Below, piece after piece: positions 1 through 8,517 of a stretch of 25,469 nucleotides of DNA (its first letter is position 1; every line of letters begins with the position of its first letter). Location of the stretch: NCBI GenBank assembly GCA_903939665.1, contig CAJAHZ010000434.1, forward strand, positions 1 to 25,469. The letters are read 5' to 3'. Below the pieces are notes generated by a model, which saw only the letters and a program-made list of their open reading frames with translations, had not been told where the DNA came from and did not search any database. This stretch comes from an uncultured Pseudomonadota bacterium. Lineage in GTDB: Bacteria; Pseudomonadota; Gammaproteobacteria; Burkholderiales; Rhodocyclaceae. Position numbers and translations under genes: made by a program.

Positions 1-372
1 CGGCGGTCGTGCGCCGCGCCGCAAAACGGCTTCGATACGGGCAACCAGTTCACGCGGATCAAAAGGCTTGCCGACATAGTCGTCGGCGCCCATTTCGAGG
101 CCAAGCACACGATCTACAGTCTCGTCGCGGGCTGTCAACATAATCACCGGCAGTGTCTCGCCGCGCGCGCGCAGTCGCCGGCAGGCCGCCAGACCGTCCT
201 CACCGGGCATCATCAGATCAAGGATCAGCAGGTGCGGACGGTAGCGTTCAAGGTAGGCATCAAGCTGGCGCGTATCGGCAAGCAACAGGGTATCGAAACC
301 GTGACGGGCGAGGTAGGTCGCCAGCAGCTGGCGCAGCTCGGGGTCGTCGTCGATCAGGAGAATTTTCTTCAT
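1..372 (-). CDS. OmpR-family response regulator, receiver domain (partial, runs off the left edge)
   Basis: The first 124 residues of a two-component response regulator are present. They form a complete receiver domain: the acidic pocket IDDD (residues 7-10), the phospho-acceptor Asp52 in LLILDLMMPGEDG, the conserved Thr80 and Lys102 (GADDYVGKPF). The DLMMPGEDGL and ADDYVGKPFDPREL stretches resemble OmpR itself more closely than other members. The DNA-binding winged helix and any partner histidine kinase lie outside the window. The ATG at 372-370 is the natural start, because MKKILLIDDD is a standard N-terminus for the family. The gene is divergent from the Spy/CpxP-like gene, so it may control that gene and itself through the 435-479 repeats (inference). 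Confidence 0.93.
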   Translation of the reverse strand, partial: MKKILLIDDDPELRQLLATYLARHGFDTLLLADTRQLDAYLERYRPHLLILDLMMPGEDGLAACRRLRARGETLPVIMLTARDETVDRVLGLEMGADDYVGKPFDPRELVARIEAVLRRGARPP

Positions 373-434
373 GGCCATGCCTTGATACGGTATGGCTTCA
401 TTCTATGCCGCGATCCAGCCAGCGCTGCGTTGCT

Positions 435-479
435 GAAACAATTTGCAATTGACGAAGCGCGTGGCGAAATCGTTTGCAA
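435..479. promoter_or_regulatory. Pair of 14-bp direct repeats, candidate response-regulator sites
   Basis: Two copies of GAAA-N3-TTTGCAA lie at 435-448 and 466-479, 31 bp apart, which is about three helical turns. Eleven of fourteen positions are identical. They sit in the 185-bp divergent gap between the response regulator and the Spy/CpxP-like gene. Same-face direct repeats are what an OmpR-family dimer binds. No binding has been shown and the assignment is inference. Confidence 0.4.
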
Positions 480-557
480 CAGGGGCCGGCAGAAAATGGC
501 ATCGTCACCTGAAGCTTGCTTCGGGAGTGATTAACCTAAACAGACAGGAGTTACACC

Positions 558-1052
558 ATGAAACTCACACGCACGGCAAAGACCCTGGCCATCGCAGCAG
601 CCCTGACACTCGGCGCAGCCGCCACCGCTTTTGCGGTGGCGCCGCCGGAAGGCAGGCACTGCAGTCCGGGGCAAGGCATGGCCCAAGGGATGGCGCACGG
701 CATGAAAGAAATGTCGCGTCTGCATGCCAGCCTCAAGCTCGACGCGAATCAGGAAGCGCTCTGGCAGGAAGCTGAACAGGTGGCCAAGGAACACATGGGC
801 GGCATGCGGGAAAAGATGCAGAAGCAGCGTGAAGCAGCGCTGGCCACGCTCAGCCAGCCGGGCGCCGACCTGCGCGCCGTGATGAAGCAGATGGATGAAG
901 CCAGAAACGCGGGGCATCAGCAGCACGAAGCCGATCGGGAGCGCTGGCTGACGGTCTACGACAGCCTCAACCCTGAGCAGAAGGAAAAGGCGCGCCTCTT
1001 CTTCAAAAGCAGGATGGAAAGCTTCGGGAAGGGCAAGTCCGGTCGGAGCTAG
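558..1052 (+). CDS. Periplasmic Spy/CpxP-type (LTxxQ) stress or metal-responsive protein
   Basis: A 164-residue protein with a clear Sec signal peptide (residues 1-26, cleavage near AFA-VAP). The mature part is almost wholly helical and charged. It carries a Met/His-rich segment (residues 41-56, with GMAQGMAHGMKEM) and a C-terminal SLNPEQKEKARLFF segment that matches the LTxxQ motif of the Spy/CpxP family. Family members are periplasmic chaperones or metal sensors (Spy, CpxP, CnrX, ZraP) that usually sit beside an envelope-stress two-component system, as here. The ATG at 558 has a good RBS (ACAGGAG). The Met/His-rich segment could bind copper or another metal, but that is inference. A hairpin follows the stop codon. 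Confidence 0.82.
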   Translation: MKLTRTAKTLAIAAALTLGAAATAFAVAPPEGRHCSPGQGMAQGMAHGMKEMSRLHASLKLDANQEALWQEAEQVAKEHMGGMREKMQKQREAALATLSQPGADLRAVMKQMDEARNAGHQQHEADRERWLTVYDSLNPEQKEKARLFFKSRMESFGKGKSGRS

Positions 1053-1070
1053 GCTGGAGATAGTCGGAAA

Positions 1071-1091
1071 CAGGCGGGCTTTGCCCGCCTG
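1071..1091 (+). terminator. GC-rich hairpin after the Spy/CpxP-like gene
   Basis: A perfect 9-bp stem (CAGGCGGGC with GCCCGCCTG) closes on a 3-nt TTT loop, 18 bases after the stop codon. There is no T-tract downstream, so it is either a weak intrinsic terminator or a 3'-end stabilising hairpin. Confidence 0.55.
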
Positions 1092-1270
1092 AATGTGAGC
1101 GTCCGTATCTCCCGGCGGATGAATTTCCGATCGACGCGACGCCGCACCATTGATACAGCATACCGGGCCGATACCGCGCCCGTATCGTGCAAACCGCCTT
1201 CAAACATGTACATACCTCAAGACAGCGTGTAGCATCAAGCGGGGTTTCATTTCAAACAAGATCAGTCGTT

Positions 1271-1299
1271 TTGAATTTTCCGCTGCCGAGAATAACAAT
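1271..1299 (+). promoter_or_regulatory. Possible sigma70 promoter of the pqi operon
   Basis: TTGAAT (1271-1276) is followed after 17 bp by AACAAT (1294-1299), 30 bp before the pqiA ATG. Both hexamers are imperfect, so this is a weak call. The rest of the 1092-1328 gap shows no other clear signal. Confidence 0.25.
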
Positions 1300-1328
1300 C
1301 AGCAGTTGGCTATCGGCAAAAATGAAAA

Positions 1329-2624
1329 ATGGGGAATGAACAAAAGGCGGCATCGGAATACGCTTTCGATGGCCTGATCGCTTGTCATGAATGCGACGGT
1401 CTGCATCGCATAACGACAGTTCCTGCGCGCGGCAGTGCGCTGTGCCGCCGCTGCGGCGCACTGCTCTATCGCAACATGCCGCGCAGTCTTGATCACTCAG
1501 CCGCGCTGTACCTCGCCGCACTGATGTTGTTCCTCCTTGCCAACACCTTCCCGTTTGTGGCCCTGCAATATGGCGGTCGCATCGAGCAAAGCCTGCTTGG
1601 GTCTGCTGGCCTGGCATTGCAACAATCGGGAATGGAGGCAATCGGGATTCTCGTCCTGCTGACGAGCGTCGTCTTTCCGTTTCTTACCATTACCGGGATG
1701 CTTTACCTTCTGCTGCCACTGCGCTTTGGCATTCGCCCCAAATGGATGACGCAGGTCTGGCGAATGGTGCGGACGCTCAACCCCTGGAGCCTGGTAGGCG
1801 TCTTCATGCTCGGTTTATTGGTTTCGATCGTAAAGCTGCAGGACATGGCGGTGATCGTTCCAGGCGTTGCCTTCTATGCTTTCATTGGTCTTCTGGTGAT
1901 TTCATCTGCGGCGGTTGCGAGCTTCGACCCGGCCGCCCTTTGGCCACGAATGGGGCCAGTACCCGACGAGGCGGCAAGCGATGGCGTCATTCAGAGTGCC
2001 GAAGCAATGGGCTACATCACATGTCATGTCTGCGATCTGTTGATCCGCGCCAAGCCCGGCAGCGGCCAGTCGCACTGCCCACGCTGCGGCAGTGCCACAC
2101 ACGGAATCCGTGCCACCGAGAGTATTTCCAATACCTGGGCGTTGCTCATGGCGGCCTCGGTTCTTATCGTGCCGGCCAATTTATATCCCGTCATGACGGT
2201 AACGCGATTTGGCATGGGCGAACCCAACACGATCTTATCGGGCGTCATTCACCTGATCGAAGATGGCGCCTGGCCACTGGGAGTACTGGTGTTTGTTGCC
2301 AGCTTCGTCGTTCCAATCAGCAAAATCCTGGCCCTCATTTTCCTTCTGGTGACGACCCAGCGCGGCTCACTCTGGCGCCAGCGCGACCGTACGATGCTTT
2401 ACCGCATCACGGAAGTGGTTGGCGCCTGGTCCATGGTGGATATTTTCCTGGTAGGTATCCTGGTTGCCTTGGTCAGGATGGATGGACTTGCGATTGTTTA
2501 CCCGGGTATCGGAGCGAGTTTTTTTGGTGCATCTGTCGTTCTGACCATGATTGCGGCAAGAATCTTTGACCCCCGAATGATCTGGAATCCACCCGCCAGA
2601 AGAGATGCGGAGGCGGCAAAGTGA
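1329..2624 (+). CDS. pqiA: PqiA-family inner-membrane protein (paraquat-inducible protein A)
   Basis: A 431-residue polytopic membrane protein made of two homologous halves. Each half begins with a cytoplasmic zinc-ribbon pair and then about four transmembrane helices. The cysteines are C19-x2-C22 with C39-x2-C42, and C232-x2-C235 with C250-x2-C253. This is the PqiA/LetA (YebS) architecture, and the length is close to E. coli PqiA. In characterised systems PqiA-type proteins are the inner-membrane partners of MCE tunnels such as PqiB, moving lipid between the membranes. It is first in a five-gene operon: its TGA overlaps the pqiB GTG by 4 bp. The start has a weak RBS. A 5-codon out-of-frame ATG lies just upstream at 1322 and is probably chance. 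Confidence 0.92.
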   Translation: MGNEQKAASEYAFDGLIACHECDGLHRITTVPARGSALCRRCGALLYRNMPRSLDHSAALYLAALMLFLLANTFPFVALQYGGRIEQSLLGSAGLALQQSGMEAIGILVLLTSVVFPFLTITGMLYLLLPLRFGIRPKWMTQVWRMVRTLNPWSLVGVFMLGLLVSIVKLQDMAVIVPGVAFYAFIGLLVISSAAVASFDPAALWPRMGPVPDEAASDGVIQSAEAMGYITCHVCDLLIRAKPGSGQSHCPRCGSATHGIRATESISNTWALLMAASVLIVPANLYPVMTVTRFGMGEPNTILSGVIHLIEDGAWPLGVLVFVASFVVPISKILALIFLLVTTQRGSLWRQRDRTMLYRITEVVGAWSMVDIFLVGILVALVRMDGLAIVYPGIGASFFGASVVLTMIAARIFDPRMIWNPPARRDAEAAK

Positions 2625-4291
2625 CCGAACCTCTGGTACGCGAACGCAACCTTCCCTCCTTGATATGGCTGATTCCCGTCCTGACCGCGATTCTCGGTGG
2701 ATGGTTGATCGTACATACTTTTTCGGACCGCGGACCGCTGGTTACGATCACGTTCCGGACGGCGGACGGCATCGAGATCGAAAAAACCAGAATCAAGTAC
2801 AAGAGCCTGAATATCGGGGTCGTCGAGGGCGTCAGTTTCAGCCCGGACTTTTCAAAAGTTGAGGTTCGCGCCCGACTCAACAAGGATGCGGGTAATTTTC
2901 TGCGCCGCGACACGCGTTTCTGGGTCGTCCGACCGACGCTCAGCGCACGCGGAATTTCCGGCCTCGGAACGCTCTTGTCCGGTGCCTACATCGAACTCGA
3001 ACCCGGCGAGGGGGCACCCCAGTCGCTGTTCGTGGGCCTCGAGTCTCCGCCAGTACTGCACTCCGACATGGCAGGGAAACGAGTTACCCTGATGGCGCGC
3101 CAACTCGGTTCCATCGAACGCGGATCGCCGCTCGTCTATCAGGGCATCGCCGCAGGGGAGGTTCTGGGCTACGAAATGGCGAATGACACGCGCAACGTAC
3201 TGATTCACGCCTTCGTCAAGGCGCCGTTCGACGGACTGTTGCGCAGCAATACCCGTTTCTGGAACGGTAGCGGCATTGATCTTTCGGTCGGCCCCAATGG
3301 TTTTCAACTGAAAACAGAATCCATACAGACCCTGCTTTTTGGTGGCATCGCATTCGACACGCCTGACACACCGGATTCAGGCATCGAAGACATTACTGGC
3401 CTTGTATTCACCCTGCATGATGATCTCAAGTCAATCAAGGATCAGTCGTACACAAGCAAGGTTCGCTTCGTGCTGTATTTTGAGGACTCCGTACGTGGCT
3501 TGAGCGTTGGCGCGCCAGTGGAATTCAAGGGTATCAAAGTGGGGTCTGTTGTTGATGTTCGCCTGGACTACGACGAACGTAATTCGACATTTCACATCCC
3601 GGTCGTCATAGAAATCGAACCGGAGCGGATCGCCGATCGCGGCCAGTTGATGAAACGCTCACCCAAGGACGCTTTCCAGACCCTGGTAAAGCGGGGTTTA
3701 CGCGCCCGACTGCAGTCGGGCAGCCTGCTGACGGGGCAATTGTTTGTGGATCTCGACATGCACCCGAAAGCCCCTTTGCGACTCGCCAAGCTTAATCGTC
3801 CCGAAGCGGAGCTGCCTACCATCCGGGGTGCTGGCATCGAGCAGGCCGTCGCAAGCATGAGTGGCATCGTCAGCAAGCTGGATCAGGTCGACTTCGCGGC
3901 CATTGGGTCCGAACTCCATAGCGCCTTGAAAGGCGCCAATGCCCTGGTCAGCGAGCCTGCATTGCAATCCTCTCTGGTCGACCTGTCGGCTTCGCTGGCG
4001 AGCTTGCGCAATATCCTGCGCGTGGTCGATAGCCGTGCCGAACCCATTACAACGAATCTGGAGCAGGCCTTGCTGTCGGCCCGCGAGTCGCTCGACAAGG
4101 CCCGAGAGACCATGACGCTGGTCGACGGGGTGATCTCGCCCGAAGCGCCCATGCACCACCATGCCCTCCGGTTGACTGAGGAACTGACAGCAACCACGCG
4201 CTCGCTCAGGCACCTGATTGATATGCTGGAGCGGAACCCTCAGGCCCTTCTGTTGGGCAAGAAGCCAATGAAGGAACAGGAAAAACAATGA
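2621..4291 (+). CDS. pqiB: PqiB-family MCE protein, periplasm-spanning lipid tunnel
   Basis: A 556-residue protein with an N-terminal signal anchor (about residues 12-36) and three MCE/MlaD domains. Their recurring cores read IKYKSLNIGVVEGV, LVYQGIAAGEVLGY and VEFKGIKVGSVVDV. Behind them comes a long helical, leucine-rich C-terminal region (from about residue 405). In E. coli PqiB, stacked MCE rings plus a helical needle form a tunnel from the inner to the outer membrane. Three MCE domains and about 550 residues match PqiB; LetB/YebT has seven domains. The GTG start at 2621 has a strong GGAGG RBS and overlaps the pqiA stop (GTGA). Its own stop overlaps pqiC (ATGA). Confidence 0.94.
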   Translation: MTEPLVRERNLPSLIWLIPVLTAILGGWLIVHTFSDRGPLVTITFRTADGIEIEKTRIKYKSLNIGVVEGVSFSPDFSKVEVRARLNKDAGNFLRRDTRFWVVRPTLSARGISGLGTLLSGAYIELEPGEGAPQSLFVGLESPPVLHSDMAGKRVTLMARQLGSIERGSPLVYQGIAAGEVLGYEMANDTRNVLIHAFVKAPFDGLLRSNTRFWNGSGIDLSVGPNGFQLKTESIQTLLFGGIAFDTPDTPDSGIEDITGLVFTLHDDLKSIKDQSYTSKVRFVLYFEDSVRGLSVGAPVEFKGIKVGSVVDVRLDYDERNSTFHIPVVIEIEPERIADRGQLMKRSPKDAFQTLVKRGLRARLQSGSLLTGQLFVDLDMHPKAPLRLAKLNRPEAELPTIRGAGIEQAVASMSGIVSKLDQVDFAAIGSELHSALKGANALVSEPALQSSLVDLSASLASLRNILRVVDSRAEPITTNLEQALLSARESLDKARETMTLVDGVISPEAPMHHHALRLTEELTATTRSLRHLIDMLERNPQALLLGKKPMKEQEKQ

Positions 4292-4929
4292 GTCTGCCTA
4301 CACGCCTGGCCGGGCCCCTCGTTGTCGTCGTGCTTGTCGCGTTGCTGGGGGGATGCGTTACCCCGGGGCCAAGCACCCGGTTTTATACACTGACGCCTGT
4401 CGTCGAGGCGCAACCGGGCAATGCGCGCCCAGTCGCCGAACAATCGCCGGCAAGGCCGCGCATGGTGGTGGTCAAGGATATTCGTCTGCCGCTCTATCTC
4501 GACCGCCCCCAAATCGTGACCCGTGGCGCTGGCAACAGCCTCGAGTGGTCCGAGATCGACCAGTGGGGAGGGGGGCTGCGCGATGACATGGCACGTATCC
4601 TGGCGATGAATCTAGGGCGCCTGCTGGAGGGCGATCGTGTCGTGGCTGCGCCGTACCCAGCTGCCAAATCCCCCGACTGCCGCATTGAGGTGGAAATACG
4701 CAGCTTTGAACGTCAATCTACAGGACGGGTTGAGTTGATTGCCCAATGGTGGATCACGCGAGGTAGTGACGGGACGCTTCTAGAGAGTTCTGAAGGCACG
4801 TTTCTTGGCGACTCCGTTTCTGATGGCGCCTCCTACGACGGACTGGCCAATGCCATGAGCGCAGTCTACGGCAAACTGGCTCAGGCGATTGCTCAAAGCG
4901 TCCGCTCGCATGTAGCGAGGAACACATGA
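4288..4929 (+). CDS. pqiC: PqiC-family outer-membrane lipoprotein
   Basis: A 213-residue lipoprotein. The signal peptide ends in the lipobox LLGGC, so Cys23 should be acylated. The mature protein opens with STRFYTLTPV, the signature of the ABC-transport auxiliary / PqiC (DUF330) family. It also has the typical RPQIVTR and LIAQWWI segments. PqiC anchors the PqiB tunnel at the outer membrane in the known system. Start and stop overlap the neighbours by 4 bp each, and an AAGGAACAGG stretch precedes the ATG. It is somewhat longer than E. coli PqiC because of a Pro/Ala-rich insert near residues 40-58. Confidence 0.92.
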   Translation: MSLPTRLAGPLVVVVLVALLGGCVTPGPSTRFYTLTPVVEAQPGNARPVAEQSPARPRMVVVKDIRLPLYLDRPQIVTRGAGNSLEWSEIDQWGGGLRDDMARILAMNLGRLLEGDRVVAAPYPAAKSPDCRIEVEIRSFERQSTGRVELIAQWWITRGSDGTLLESSEGTFLGDSVSDGASYDGLANAMSAVYGKLAQAIAQSVRSHVARNT

Positions 4930-5660
4930 CCCCCACCGTATTCGTATTTTTTATACTAAGCATTCTGGCCGGCAGTGCGGGAGCGCAGAGTGGTCAGCAA
5001 TTGATTGAAAAATCGCTGCGAAACCATGCGCTACCCACCCATATCTACGAAGAGCAGGCGCTGGTGATGACTGATCGCCAGGGAAAACTGACCGTGCGTA
5101 CGCTCCGTTCCTACACGATCCACCACGAAAATGAGCGCAAGAACCTGCGAGTGATCGAAACCCCATCGGATGCCAAGGGCACTGCCATCTACATTGTGAG
5201 CAATTCGCAGGGCAAGGCGTACCACAGCCTGCCGGCAACCAGCCCGGCGTTCGGGTCAAATTTCACGCTCGCCGACCTGGAGACAGAGCAAGTCAAAGAT
5301 TTCCGCTATGAACGCGAGGGGGATCAGGTTCTTGAGCGTGTGCTGCACTACGTGCTGCGAGCAGTTCCTCTCGACGATTCCATTATCCGGCGGACGGGCT
5401 ACCACGAACGCCGGCTCTATCTGCGCAAGGACAACCTGTTTGTCAGCCGGATCGAATACCTGGACAGGCACGACCGTCAGACCCGACGCCAGACCTTCCG
5501 CGACCCCACCCCGGATGATTCGGGAGCTTGGCGGCCGCGCATGGTTCTCATGGAAGATTTGCGTGATGGCGAGCGTTCGCTCCTTAAGGTCGAGCATCGG
5601 GTCGATTCTTCAGACTACGTCCCGGCGACAGTTTTCGCTGGGCTTCGGACGATGCCATGA
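4926..5660 (+). CDS. Secreted LolA-like outer membrane lipoprotein-sorting family protein
   Basis: A 244-residue protein with a signal peptide (residues 1-20, cleavage near AGA-QSG) and no lipobox. The mature part looks beta-rich and follows the LolA-like (PF17131-type) pattern, with segments such as RTLRSYTIHHENERKNLRVIE and RRLYLRKDNLFVSRIEYLD. Proteins of this family are periplasmic, share the LolA hydrophobic-cavity fold, and often stand next to an MMPL/RND transporter gene, as here. The natural inference is that it carries a lipid or lipidated molecule for the downstream transporter. It joins pqiC and the RND gene by ATGA overlaps and has a GAGGAA RBS. It is not the LolA of the housekeeping Lol pathway, judging by length and context. 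Confidence 0.83.
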   Translation: MTPTVFVFFILSILAGSAGAQSGQQLIEKSLRNHALPTHIYEEQALVMTDRQGKLTVRTLRSYTIHHENERKNLRVIETPSDAKGTAIYIVSNSQGKAYHSLPATSPAFGSNFTLADLETEQVKDFRYEREGDQVLERVLHYVLRAVPLDDSIIRRTGYHERRLYLRKDNLFVSRIEYLDRHDRQTRRQTFRDPTPDDSGAWRPRMVLMEDLRDGERSLLKVEHRVDSSDYVPATVFAGLRTMP

Positions 5661-8431
5661 ATAGCGAAGCTCCCGGCTTTTGGCTGCGCATCCTGCGCCT
5701 TGGCACCGTCCATCCGGTCGCCAGCACCCTATTCCTGTTGCTGGTCAGTGTGACTGCAGGTTTTGGGTTGCCACGGCTAACGCTGGATACCGGATTCGAC
5801 ATGCTGATGGTGAGGGATGCCTCGGTTCGCCAAGCCTATCTCCAGGTCACTCGTGAATTTGGTTCAGACAACCGCACATTCCTCTATCTGCGAGACGAAC
5901 AATTGTGGTCGCCTGCGAAATTGCAGGCCCTCGAACAACTGCATGACGAACTTCGGCAGTTGCCATTCATCGATCGCATTGATGACCTGTTCTCCACGCC
6001 GATCATTCGTGGCGTGGATGGCCGACTGAATGCCCAGCCCATACTGACCCATGCGCCCACGGACAATCTTGGTGTCGAGAACGCGCGTGCCATCGCGCTG
6101 GAAGATCCGATTACCGTCCGTAATCTTGTCAGCGTCGATGGAAAATCGCTCGCCATCGGCATTTCGATCCGCGAAGCTGCCCAAGGCAACCGCGAACAGA
6201 GCATCCACGACGCGCTGGAGAAAGTCATCGCCCGTGCCCGCACGGAACTCCCCACGCTGGTTCAAGTGGGGCCCCAGCGGATTCAGGCCGAAATCGGGCA
6301 GGGCGTCATGCACGACTTGAGATTGCTCGGGCCGCTATCCGCGCTCGTTTTGGCCCTCGTCGTGTTCGGTCTGTCGCGGAACATTTTCAGGGTCGCCGCA
6401 ACCCTGGCGACCCTATCGATCAGTCTGCTCTGGACGTTCGGCGCGATGGGACTTTTCGGCATTCCGGTAACCCTCTTGTCAACGATGCTCCCGCCGCTGG
6501 TCGTCGCGATGAGCAGCCTCCGGATCGCCCGTTTGACACCAAGCCGTAGCACCACGGTTAATGGGCAAGGCGTCATTGATCATGTCGCCCAGCGCTCGGG
6601 TGGGTCCGCGTCGATCGCGGCACTGACGCTTGTTCTGGGATTTGCATGCCAGGCATTCTCTGGAATCGCCGCCATACGTGATTTCGGTCTCGCTGCAGTA
6701 TTTGCCATTCTTGCCAACAGCCTGGTAACTCTCCTGCTGATCCCGGTGCTCGATCGCTTGCTGGGCAAACGCCTTGCCCAGCAAGCAAATGAGCGGAGTT
6801 CACGCGTCCTGGCCGGACTGGCCGCGTATGCCGTGGGTCTGGTGCGTAATCGCTTGATCCTGAGTGGGCTGGCCCTCGCGATACTGGCTGGCTCAGCCGC
6901 GCTTCTGATGGCCCCCCATTTGCGTATTGCCCATGAGCCGCTCACTTTTTTCGGGGAAGATAGCGCGCTTGTCCAGGTGGCCGAACGCATGCACGAGGAA
7001 CTCGCAGGCATCAACGTTCTTTATATTACGCTCGACGCCAACTCGGAAGGTGCTTTCCGCGACCCGGCAAACCTGCAGCGCCTTGCCGACATCCAGGCGT
7101 TTATCTTGAAACAGGAAATCTTCGATTACAGCCTGTCGCTCGCCGATTTCGTTTCGCAGGCCAACCGCGAAGCGGCAGGTGGCCGCCCGGAGGCCTATCA
7201 GGTTCCGCCGACGAGAAAACTGGTCAGCCAGTACCTGCTGCTGCACCGCCCGCAAGATCTCGAACCTTACGTCAGCCATGACTTCCGCCGCGCCAATATT
7301 GTGGTCCGCCACAACGTACGGGACTCCGCGACGTTGAATCGGCATATTCGTGAAATGCACTCAGCCATTGCGCATTATGCGGGACCATCAATGACTACGT
7401 CCGTTGCCGGCTACGATGCCCTGATCGATGCGGCAACGGACCGTCTGACCAAGGTCGGGGTGATCACCGTAAGCGTGCTCCTCGCTTTTGTACTGGTGGC
7501 GTTATCGCTGATGTTCACCTCGGCAAAAGGCGGGGGGATTGCCATGCTCCTGAGCGCCATTCCCGTGCTGATGATTCTCGGCATAATGCGGGTACAGGAA
7601 ATTCCGCTCAGCATGGCAACGATCTCTCTGATGGTCATCAGCATCGCCATGACGGTTCAGGGCGCCAGTCGCTTGTTCTCCCGCTATAGCGAGCTTTGCC
7701 GCAACGCGAACGTCTATGACGATGCGGCAAGCGAAGCCCTGAAGCAGGAACTAGGGCCGATGCTGGCTATCAGCCTCGGGCTCGTCGCTGGATTTGGCGC
7801 GCTTCTTCTTTCCGATTTTGCGCCGGTTCGGCAATTTGGCATCCTGGCTTGCACCGCCTTGCTGCTATCCGGACTGGCCAACATTTTTATCGCGCCCCTT
7901 GTCCTGTCCCGCATTCGACTCGTCGGACTCTACGAAATACTGGCCATGTCAATGCAGCGAGAAGCGCTTGAAAACAGCCCGCTTTTCTCCGGACTCAGCA
8001 ACTATCAGATTCGCAAGACCATCCTTATTTCCGAACTGAGCGAATACCGTAATGGCGAATGCCTGATCGAACAGGGAACTGTTGGCCGTAACATGTACAT
8101 CATTGTCGGCGGGCAGGTCGAGATCGTCCGACGTGGCGAGGGAGGAGAGCAGCGCCTGGCTGTCTTGAATCCTGGCGAGGTCTTTGGCGAGATTGGCTTT
8201 GTCCACGAGGCGTACCGGACAGCCGATGTTCGTGCCTTGGGCGCCGTTTCGGTCTTGCGCTTTGATCACAACAGGCTGAAGAAAGACTTGCTTCTGTTTC
8301 CGCACATCATGGCAAAGCTCAATTTCAACATCAGCGGAATTCTCGGCAAGCGCCTTGCCGAGTTTGTGGAGGCAAGCCAGCCGCCAACACCATCCTCACC
8401 CTCGCCACTCATTACGAACCCGGATCACTGA
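5657..8431 (+). CDS. MMPL/RND-family transporter with C-terminal cyclic-nucleotide-binding domain
   Basis: A 924-residue inner-membrane protein. It has one N-terminal helix, a large periplasmic loop, a five-helix block, a seventh helix (VRNRLILSGLALAIL), a second periplasmic loop and a second five-helix block: the 12-helix RND/MMPL plan with two porter loops. A Crp-type cyclic-nucleotide-binding domain follows (about residues 772-895). It contains GECLIEQGTVGRNMYIIVGG and the phosphate-binding-cassette-like FGEIGFVHEAYRTADVRA, in which Glu845 and Arg854 take the places of the CAP cAMP-contacting Glu and Arg. The domain follows the last helix, so it should be cytoplasmic. It is the last gene of the pqi operon (ATGA overlap with the LolA-like gene). 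The substrate is unknown; lipid is the likeliest from context. Confidence 0.88.
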   Translation: MNSEAPGFWLRILRLGTVHPVASTLFLLLVSVTAGFGLPRLTLDTGFDMLMVRDASVRQAYLQVTREFGSDNRTFLYLRDEQLWSPAKLQALEQLHDELRQLPFIDRIDDLFSTPIIRGVDGRLNAQPILTHAPTDNLGVENARAIALEDPITVRNLVSVDGKSLAIGISIREAAQGNREQSIHDALEKVIARARTELPTLVQVGPQRIQAEIGQGVMHDLRLLGPLSALVLALVVFGLSRNIFRVAATLATLSISLLWTFGAMGLFGIPVTLLSTMLPPLVVAMSSLRIARLTPSRSTTVNGQGVIDHVAQRSGGSASIAALTLVLGFACQAFSGIAAIRDFGLAAVFAILANSLVTLLLIPVLDRLLGKRLAQQANERSSRVLAGLAAYAVGLVRNRLILSGLALAILAGSAALLMAPHLRIAHEPLTFFGEDSALVQVAERMHEELAGINVLYITLDANSEGAFRDPANLQRLADIQAFILKQEIFDYSLSLADFVSQANREAAGGRPEAYQVPPTRKLVSQYLLLHRPQDLEPYVSHDFRRANIVVRHNVRDSATLNRHIREMHSAIAHYAGPSMTTSVAGYDALIDAATDRLTKVGVITVSVLLAFVLVALSLMFTSAKGGGIAMLLSAIPVLMILGIMRVQEIPLSMATISLMVISIAMTVQGASRLFSRYSELCRNANVYDDAASEALKQELGPMLAISLGLVAGFGALLLSDFAPVRQFGILACTALLLSGLANIFIAPLVLSRIRLVGLYEILAMSMQREALENSPLFSGLSNYQIRKTILISELSEYRNGECLIEQGTVGRNMYIIVGGQVEIVRRGEGGEQRLAVLNPGEVFGEIGFVHEAYRTADVRALGAVSVLRFDHNRLKKDLLLFPHIMAKLNFNISGILGKRLAEFVEASQPPTPSSPSPLITNPDH

Positions 8432-8517
8432 AATCGATTGGGGCGTTTTCGTGATCCACGCCTCGGGCAAGCGTTTCCTGTCAGTCTAATCCTGGCGCAA
8501 GTTGCCGCCACGTCCGA

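Noticed and set aside
462..478. Sigma54-like -24/-12 element (TGG ... TTTGC)
   Set aside because: The GG-to-GC distance is 11 bp and not the required 10, and the CAC part is missing. The segment is better explained as part of the direct repeat.
1322..1339. A 5-codon leader peptide overlapping the pqiA start
   Set aside because: It has no separate RBS and is too short to support; probably chance.
1742..2569. A 275-residue reading frame on the plus strand inside pqiA
   Set aside because: It is a shifted-frame shadow of pqiA: low in hydrophobic residues, rich in Arg/Gly, and with no RBS or family motif.
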